Assembly: GCA_011799875.1 (NCBI GenBank)
Contig: CM022299.1
Span: 34,988,755 to 35,052,754 of the forward strand
Source of the DNA: Thinopyrum elongatum
Lineage: Eukaryota; Streptophyta; Magnoliopsida; Poales; Poaceae
Reading direction: 5' to 3'
Length of the DNA stretch: 64,000 bases
The position numbers were made by a program, and so were the translations under genes. Every line of letters starts with the position of its first letter. The stretch's first letter is position 1. The notes beneath the pieces are model-generated. The model did no database searches. It had not been told where the DNA came from and saw only the letters and a program-made list of their open reading frames with translations. Of the stretch, positions 56,971-64,000 are shown piece after piece.

Positions 56971-57899
56971 TGTCGGGGTACACAAACAGGGGTGTATGTT
57001 TCCCCCTGACTAGTGCATGAACAGCGAATCGCCGGCCCGACAACTTACAACATCCAAGTCAAGATCAAATTGAAGAGATAGCTCTTTGAGGGATCAAAGG
57101 GTAGATCGAGAAGACCAAGACACGCTGAATGAGCAAGACACAACTGAGGGAAAGCCTCCCTTGCGGGGCAGGCGAGCCTGGTGAGGTCGAGGTGGCGTCG
57201 AAGACAAGCCTCAAGACCATCCCGGCAGGCCTGCCAGGCACAACGAAGGCAAACTACCCCGCCAAGGCTCCACCGCTCCATCTCACAGCGATGCAAGTCA
57301 TTGATCGGTGCGGTGTCAAGCCCCCAAGTGGCTAAGTGGCTGTTATTTGGCACATGGCAGCCACTTCCTATGGAAATCAGCTCCGAATGACACCCGTCCA
57401 GAGACGTGGCAAGCAGACAGACGAGAAGGTGGCCGAGCAGCCCGGCAAGGCTTGCCGGGCATGCCATGATGTGACATTAAGCGGTGCATTTAATGCGCTT
57501 TGCTCTGTGTGCAGAGTTAGGTATGATAGCACTGTTCGCTATCTAATCAGTACACAATGACTAGTTTGCCATTGTGGTGACCCCTTGATCTATAAAAGAG
57601 GGCCATGGCAACCATAGAAATGATTCGGACCCTTGTACACTCGTACACGCGTAGCTGCCCTTGCCCTGAGGCAACCCTGTCGGGCAAGAGCACTGCGTAT
57701 CCACCACAATTCACCATCAATCCAACAAAGCAGGAGTAGGGTTTTATGCCTCGCGGCGGCCCGAACCTGGGTAAAAACTGCCCGCGTGATCTCTGCCGTT
57801 TTGCGCTACGCTCTCCGCTCTTTGTGCAACATGCTCATCCCCCCTGCCGAACCACAAAAGGGCTGATGGCCCCATAGGTGGCCGTGGTTCCCCACGGCA
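56971..57899 (+). repeat. 5' LTR of element T (929 bp)
   Basis: TGTCGGGGTACACAAAC...CCCCACGGCA; the first ~510 bp match 63490-64000. The end is placed by CA before TGGTGCGCCAGG and is slightly uncertain. A TATAAAAG box is at 57591-57598. Overlapping small ORFs (57045-57560) are repeated in the other LTR and are not genes. Confidence 0.85.
57591..57598 (+). promoter_or_regulatory. Predicted TATA box of T LTR
   Basis: TATAAAAG, ~300 bp before the LTR end, in a good context for an LTR promoter. The matching position in the 3' LTR is outside the window. Confidence 0.5.
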
Positions 57900-57902
57900 T
57901 CT

Positions 57903-57921
57903 TTGGTGCGCCAGGTTGGGG
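57903..57921 (+). other. Probable primer-binding site of T
   Basis: TGGTGCGCCAGGTTGGGGG starts three bases after the proposed LTR end. TGG...CGCCAGG-type sites follow LTRs in several grass gypsy families. I did not identify the tRNA. Confidence 0.5.
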
Positions 57922-59089
57922 GAAGCGCTTGCACGAACCCGAGAAGTGTATGCAGCGCGCCATTATCTTCATCATCTTCGTCATCGACGGCTTCATCATC
58001 TATGACGCCCAAGCTAAGGCGGGGGGATGGTGAGAACAGAAAGGGGAAGCAATATCGCTTCCCCCGCCCCCTGTTCGACTTCCACCGCCTCCCTCTGCCG
58101 CGGCCACTATACCGGTGAGAACCAGTAATGACAACGGTGAGCCAACCCCAACGGATCGGGCAGCATGATCGCCATGCATACCCCATCCAGGGGAAAGGAA
58201 CAAAGTGTACGGGTACAAGGTTTCTCTCTCCACCACTCCCACTTATTGACAATTGAGCCACTCTGGGTTTTAGCATCGTCAATGTCGATGAGCACCGTGC
58301 GAAACTCGGTTCAACATTTACCCTGCTTAGGGAAATCCTGAGTGGAGCACTGGTGCGAATCCATTGATCGGCGCCCCAGCAAGTGTGCTCGGCAAGGCAG
58401 TCCTCGTTAGCGTGACTTTTTATGCCAGCCGCCACCAGGTTGTCTAAATTGTGTGGAGAGGAGGAGAGAGAGGCCGGTCGTGCCTTACACCACGTCCTGC
58501 CGCCTGCAAGATACAAATGATCCTTTATCGGTCCCTGCCGTGAACCGGAGAACAACACGCACGACAGCTATCCTTCCCAAATCATGTGAATGCAATGAGC
58601 GGCCGCGGCTGAGAGGAGTAGAAGGAAGCGAAGCAAAAAAAGCTAAGTTTATGCAATCCTTGCCCAGTCATGACCTTAAGGTTTCGCATTTGTTTATCCC
58701 TTGGATACCAAGGTGTTCGTATGAGGAAATCTGTGGTATGGACGGCGCCTTATCAGTTTTCTACTACACCCTCGCTCTATTCCGAGCCTGCTCGCAAAAT
58801 AGGTAGCAAAGTCAAACCTGCCGAGGAAAAACCTGCCGAGACATATCTTCACCAAGATAACTGCTAAGGGCCCGACCTTTGCGATAATCGCGGCAGTACG
58901 ATACCGGCAGGCAGCTAAAATACACATGGAGACTAATCATACGAGCATCGATGGGTGAACTCTAGAGGGATAAACATGCAATCGAGATTAAGTAAAAACA
59001 TGAGTTCCACACAAACATACGCGGTACGGTGTCTAAACACAAGACATACGTCATGTTTTGTTACAGGACAGCGCAGCAGCAAGGATAAT
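57922..59089 (+). other. Non-coding 5' interior of T
   Basis: About 1.2 kb between the PBS and the end of the antisense ORF. ORFs up to 250 codons appear on the minus strand at 57806-58558, but they run into the LTR and show no domain, so I do not call a gene. Confidence 0.55.
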
Positions 59090-60678
59090 TCAAGGCCGGG
59101 CTTGGCGACCTCTTGGAGCGGTAGGGACGTCAAGGACCTTGTTGGCGAGAGGGGCGGCCTTCTCTTCGGCAGCCGAAATGTTCGCGCCCTACGGCGGCTT
59201 CTTGAAGCCATCGGTGAGATTGAGGTCCGGATGGCGACAGGCGATGTTGCTCAGAACCATGAAGAGGGCATTACGGGCAAGCTTCCGAGATTCGGTCATG
59301 AAGCGTCCGGCCCTTCCCTCCTCATGTGCCTTCAGCTTCTCGATCAGCTCGTTGAAGAAGACCCCTAGCTTGACGCAAGGGACCTCTTGCCTGCTGGCCG
59401 AAAAGACTGGCCCATCCATGCCCATCGCTGCAGTCTGAGCAGTGAGACGCTCGACAATGTCGATCAAGTTCTTGATCCAGAGGTCGACCTACTCGGAATG
59501 ATTCGCCAGCTTCTCCTCTGCATCCTTCCGAAGACGCCTTGCGGCATCCAGGTCCTTTGTCAGCTGCTGCTCACGGGCCCCACTGGACTCTACCGAGCTC
59601 TCCAAGGTGCCAATCCTGGCCTTCAAATCTTCAATTGTGCCGTTGGTAGTCTTGAGGCCTTGACTCTTGGAGGAGAGCTGCGACTGTATATCCTTCCGAA
59701 GGATCTCTGCTTTCTACGCCTCCTCCTTCAGGGTTGTGACCTCCTTGGCACTCCTGGAAAGCTCTTCAGTCAGCCTGACCACTTGTTGGTCGAGGTCGGT
59801 CTTGGCAGTGGATGCAGCGGCAAGGTCATCAATGAGCTTCTTCAGTAGGGTAGCAGAATCAGCAGTGAGGGCATCCAGGGCGGCCTTGTGCTTGTCCTCT
59901 AGCCCCTTGGTGTGCTGCTACACGAGGGCTTCCAGATCGTTGTCTTTAGCGCGGAGGGTGGCCTCGAGCTTCTCCTACAGAGAAGAGATGTCTTGCTCCT
60001 TGGCATCGAGAAGCGCCTTGCGCTCCACCATGCGGGCCTCCTGGGCGATGACATCCTCCCTCGCCATTGAGATTGTCTCCTGCTGCCTCATCAGGACCTG
60101 GAACTGTTTGCCGTGCCAGTCATGCAACTTGGTACCTTTATCCCTCAGTTGCTGGTCCACCTTGTTGGCGGAGTTGCGCTGCTCCTTGAGCACCTGCCAT
60201 TTCTGGCTGTGCCGGCCCTGCATCTCCTTAATGCCTGTCGCCATGGACTCCAGGAAAGATAAGTTCATTGCGACAGCAACAGAGTCATCTGCCTCGTCGA
60301 CCCCTTGATACAGCGATGCCAGAATGCGCTGGAGCTCTTCATCAAGTTCCGTGCTCATCGCCACTAACAAGCCAGGGGCACCGAGCCCAGGCTACATGAG
60401 CACCAGCGCCAACTGGCTCGAGGATGGCTGCGAGGCCCCTGCCATGGCACCAAATGAGGGGAGGGGATCCATGGTTTGGAGGGGGAGTTTCTCCTTGACT
60501 GTCGCCCCCGCCCCTGGCGCGCCGTTGAGGATCTGCTCCGTTCCCATCAGAGGCTCCTGGACACTCCCGGCAGCATGTCCCTGCCCCTCCGCGGTAGCGA
60601 TCTTGGCGGCTTCATCCGCGGCATCTCTCCCTATGCTGGCCACTTCTTCCAGCAGTTCAGGCTCTTCGGCCTGAGGGA

Positions 60679-60788
60679 CTGCAAGCAAAGACAACAAGCA
60701 ATAATGAAGAAGCAGAAGTGTTAGAGAACCAGAAGCATGGGGTGAGAAGGTAAAAAAAGAAGCGGGGGAAGAAGGGCAAATCAATTAC
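60679..60788 (-). other. Predicted intron 2 of antisense ORF
   Basis: 110 bp, donor G/GTAATT, T-rich 3' region ending TTGCTTGCAG. It changes frame by two bases, exactly as needed to join the open frames on each side. Confidence 0.65.
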
Positions 60789-61204
60789 CCAGAGAGACCT
60801 GCCGGGCGGAAGCCTCAGTTTCCCCGGCAACATCAGTTACCAGGCCATGATTCCCGTCCCCTTTTGTGACAACCACGATGTCGTCCTGGGCAAGTTCTCC
60901 CGTGGAAGCCATCGTCGGGGGTTCCTCGACTTGATCGGCGGGCAGGGTAAGCCCCTCTTGAGGGGGCTCGCCCTGAGTCATCTCTCCTCCTCCTCCAGCC
61001 GAGGAGGTTGGGAGGTCTCCTGCCTCGCTCCCCGCGGGAGGGGCCAATCCTATGCCCTCATGCCGGGGGCTGAGCTGGGGGCTTGGCGGCGGGTCGTTCG
61101 TGATGCTCCCCGCCAGGCTCGTGCCCTCCACAGTCTTCAGCGGCCTCGCATGCCTGAGCCATTTGGACCGGTGGATGAGAGTCTCTGTCTCCTTCTCCTC
61201 CTCC

Positions 61205-61291
61205 CTGTCAACAGTGGCAAGCAAGATCAGTCAACAAGGACAAGTAGGTATACTAAAACTACTATGAGAAAAGAGGAGTGGTCTTCCTTAC
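61205..61291 (-). other. Predicted intron 1 of antisense ORF
   Basis: 87 bp, donor GA/GTAAGG, acceptor TTGACAG/GGAG. Removal joins two open stretches in the same frame and removes the TAA stop that begins inside the donor site. Confidence 0.65.
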
Positions 61292-63162
61292 TCTTCATCA
61301 ATAAGCATGGAGTTCAGCTCGAACTCCACGGGCGGCGAGGGTGCCCTGCTTCTCTTCTCGGGCGGAGGGACGGAGCTTCCCGGCAGCTTTGAGCCTTGCT
61401 GAAGGGCAGGAGGCTCTGACGAGGACGAGCTCTGCGAGGAGCCCAAGCCGGACTGGGAGCTGGAGTCAACTCCCGCAACCATCGATTGCTTGGCGGGAGA
61501 GGTTTTAGCCCCGGCGAGGCGGGGGGATTGCCGGCGCACCGCATCCGGTTTGCTGCCCTTGGAGGTAATCTTCTTCACCTTCTTAGCGGCAGGCGCAGGG
61601 TCGGGAACCACAGCTCCCCAGTTGGCGACCCGCCTACGAGGGCACTGGTCCAAGACTGGCTCGGGGGCTTGGGGGCCTGCCATGTGCCACTCCTCCTCGG
61701 GCTCCTGCGCCTCCTCAACCCCCTCTTCCTCCTAGGCCTCTGCTACCACGGTGTACAGAGCCTCAATCCCAGAAGGCCTGTCCCCGGCAGGCTCCTGCCC
61801 GGTAGGCTCATCCCCGGCAGGATCATCCCCTGCAGCCCCCTCCATGGCTAGCGCCGCGCTCCTGTCATGGGAGGGGCCTTCGCCTTTAGCCTCCTCCTTC
61901 CCCTTCGTTGCCTTCCCGGCCTTCGCCATCGCAGCAGGACGAAGTGCTCTGTCCTTCTCAAGCCACCTCTTGATGTATGCCTCCTCCGCCTTGGAGATGC
62001 GCTTGTACATGTTGGTCTCCACCTTGGTAGCCCTTTCCACCAAGGTGGAGGACCACACAAGCTCTTCGTCAAGCCCGAGCAGCTGCCAATCGCCCGAGAC
62101 TCCCTGAGCGTTGCAATCTGGCATCCATTTCAGGATTTGGTCCCTGGCGGAGTTGATGTTCAGTGGGATGACATTTGCTGGCAGCTTGAACAGCCCAAGG
62201 CTGCCGAACAGTTGTTCGCACAACCAAGCATGGCCATAGACTGACAAATTGTTGGCTAGGCCAGGAAGCAACCTCATCCTATCTGAGGCATCCCCATACC
62301 GCCAGGAAAACCTATCCCTCTTCTGCAATGGCGCAATACGGCGAAGAAGGAAGTTGGCCCCCACATGCCCGATAGTTAGTCCGGCAGCCTTTAGGAGGGT
62401 GATCCTGTTTATTGCCGGACGGAGCCTATCATCGGTAAGGCCGACCTCCCTCCAATCGTTGCCATGCTAGAGGCACTCTGCCCGCACTTGGCAGAAATCT
62501 GGGGCCTTCTCGTCCTGGATCCAGCACCAATCTCCCCTCCACTCCTCCCATCTGCCGTGCTGTTGACCAGGGAGGTAATCCTAGTTCTCCTTTGGCACCC
62601 GCGGCATCAAACTTATGTTCCCGAAATGGTGGTTTTTGTTTTCCACCCAAGGGATGAAATAGTGCCTGAACAAGTCGACATTCGGGGCGACTCCAACAAA
62701 GTTCTCGCACAAGTGGGCAAAAATCGCCATGCATGCCATTGCATTTGGCGTGAAATCCAGAAGATGGAATCCATAGATCACCATCATTGCTTCAAAGAAA
62801 TCCAAGAAGGGAGGACAGAGGCCGCAGATGAAATACGCGCAAAAGAATCGGTATGAATCTGGCGGGTCCTGGTCCCCCTCTGCCAGAACTTTGGGCGCAC
62901 CATGACCCTTCGGGACTTCCCTCCCCCACAGATATCCGTACCCTGCTTCCAGCACTTCACCGTCCGGATTCGATGGGAAGAAGAAAACGTCTCCCCTTCG
63001 CCTCTCGTCCATCTTCATTGCTCTCTTGCTCCCCTCAACGGCCGCGTCTTTCGCGGTGGCCGTCCGCTTCCCCTTGGCGGCGGCTTTCTTTCCCATTTCT
63101 TCAAGTTGCGACGGGGAAGGGGGAAGGAAGTTGGGTGGGGGATCGGTGGCAAGTATGGGCAA

Positions 63163-63489
63163 GGAGGAAGAACGATTGTTTGGCTTGTGGAAGAAGATGG
63201 TGGAGGGGCGGAGCAGGCGACGAATGAGCAGTGCCCTTCTGCGTTTTCCTCTCTTAAGGAAAGGACGTCGGGGAAGGGCGCGACTCTTCAGAAAGTTACC
63301 TTTTCACATTAACTGCTGCAGTCCCACTACCCCCATGACCCGCGGTAATTACGTGAAGTGGACGTTGGATTGACTGGTTATCATGACAAACCGCTGCACG
63401 CGCAACATTCTCTTGCCACGTGTCCGTGCACTGTTTGGGGCCTAACCCAACATGCCCAGCGACACGTATGGCTCAGGCCCAGGGGCTTC
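63163..63489 (+). other. Region between antisense ORF start and 3' LTR of T
   Basis: On the minus strand this would hold the promoter and 5' UTR of the antisense gene; no clear TATA box was found. The plus-strand purine-rich tract directly before 63490 is the probable PPT. Confidence 0.45.
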
Positions 63490-64000
63490 TGTCGGGGTAC
63501 ACAAACAGGGGTGTATGTTTCCCCCTGACTTGTGCATGAACAACGAATCGCCGGCCCGGCAACTTACAACATCGAAGTCAAGATCAAATTGAAGAGATTG
63601 CTCTTTGAGGGATCAAAGGGCAGATCAAGAAGAACAAGACACGCTTATGAGCAAGACACCACTGAGGGAAAGCCTCCCTTGCCGGGTAGGCGAGCCTGGC
63701 GAGGTCGAGGTGTCCCCGAAGACAAGCCTCAAGACCGTCCCGGCAGGCCTGCTCGGCGCGACGAAGGCAAACTACCCCACCAAGGCTCCACCGCTCCACC
63801 TCACAGCGACGCAAGTCATCGATCGGTGCGGTGTCAAGCCCCCAAGTGGTTAAGTGGCTGTTATTTGGCATGTGGCTGCCATTTCCTATGAAAATCATCT
63901 CCGAATGACACCCGTCCAGAGACGTGGCAGGCAGACAGACGAGTAGGTGGCCGAGCAGCCCGGCAAGGCTTGCCGGGCATGCCACGATGTGACATTAAGC
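63490..64000 (+). repeat. 3' LTR of element T, cut by window end
   Basis: TGTCGGGGTACACAAAC, matching the first 511 bp of the LTR at 56971 with few substitutions. Continues past the window. Confidence 0.9.

Larger units (their letters stand above)
59090..63162 (-). pseudogene. Spliced antisense ORF of T (Transposase_28-like plus coiled coil)
   Basis: Minus strand, three exons: 63162-61292, 61204-60789 and 60678-59090, joined by two GT-AG introns that keep the reading frame. The start could be MPILATD (63162) or the later MGKKAAAKG (63096), which resembles the usual start of this family. Exon 1 carries the FICGLCPPFLDFFEAMMVIYG region (putative gypsy-type transposon domain, Pfam Transposase_28 by memory), then TIGHVGANFLLRRIAPLQ, then a basic/acidic low-complexity part. 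Exons 2 and 3 are low-complexity and then a long coiled coil (60370-59500) with a Cys/His-poor C-terminus. Nine in-frame stops, all TAG, make it a pseudogene. The biochemical function of the family is not established. Confidence 0.75.
56971..64000 (+). mobile_element. Gypsy-like element T with antisense ORF, no gag-pol
   Basis: LTRs at 56971-57899 and from 63490 on. A PBS-like site follows the first LTR, and a purine-rich tract (CCCAGGGGCTTC) precedes the second, so the element is plus-oriented. The 5.6-kb interior has no gag, protease, RT or integrase; its only coding is a spliced ORF on the minus strand. Antisense extra ORFs with the same N-terminal domain type are known from Tat-lineage Ty3/gypsy elements, so T is probably a non-autonomous Tat derivative. 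The left flank CTCCG is the candidate TSD. Confidence 0.8.

Noticed and set aside
57806..58558. 250-codon minus-strand ORF at the start of element T
   Set aside because: It overlaps the LTR end and PBS, has no recognisable domain, and lies beyond the end of the spliced antisense ORF. It is probably fortuitous in GC-rich DNA.

Overview
The window is intergenic DNA of a grass, almost certainly a member of the Triticeae (wheat, Aegilops, barley, rye). I infer this from LTR families I recognise by sequence style: Angela/BARE/WIS-type copia LTRs, SIRE/Maximus-type copia, Athila-like gypsy elements whose LTRs begin TGATACGTCTCCAACG, a chromodomain gypsy, and a CACTA end. I found no intact host gene, no RNA gene and no CRISPR array. 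Nearly every base can be assigned to a transposable element, and most boundaries are fixed by TG...CA termini and 5-bp target-site duplications (TSDs) read directly from the sequence. The family labels X, W and T below are mine.

Left block (1-43518) is a nest of insertions. The outermost visible element is W, an Athila-like gypsy on the minus strand (36832-43518, 5' LTR 42011-43518), interrupted by two solo LTRs (38468-39985, TSD CATTA; 40060-41716, TSD GTCCC). To its left lies X, a related plus-strand element (5' LTR end 1-333, internal 334-4490, 3' LTR remnant 36021-36831). Inside X is a tandem copia array (4491-36020) with the order partial internal, LTR, full internal, LTR. The full copia pol carries a 533-bp solo LTR (12852-13384, TSD TATGC). 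The last copia LTR is split by a 20.2-kb SIRE element A (15433-35655, TSD AGTTC). Element A is rearranged. Its 5' LTR is fused to integrase, a 4.0-kb solo LTR sits in its pol (16943-20985, TSD CAATT), and an opposite-strand 5' half of a second SIRE copy B (22414-30247) lies in its middle. It ends with a decayed long ORF downstream of pol and a complete 3' LTR.

Right block (43519-64000): about 400 bp of unassigned DNA is followed by a complete chromodomain gypsy (43920-54842, TSD GCCGC, LTRs 2796 and 2645 bp) with an extra ORF, gag, protease, RT, RNase H, integrase and chromodomain, all broken by stops. Next is the 5' end of a CACTA transposon (54882-55776). It is interrupted by a partial X-type LTR (55777-56970), which is itself interrupted by T (56971 to beyond the window). 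T is a gypsy-like element without gag-pol, whose only coding region is a spliced antisense ORF.

All coding regions are pseudogenes. Premature stops are overwhelmingly TAG and TGA at former CAG and CGA codons, as expected for decay of methylated cytosines. The observations most worth a second look are: the large SIRE inverted repeat, which could be read through from one intact LTR promoter; the two-intron antisense ORF of T; the long post-pol ORF of SIRE A; the extra ORF before gag in the chromovirus; and the stop-codon bias. Nothing here shows a new functional system. These are mobile-element structures whose novelty would have to be tested against repeat databases.
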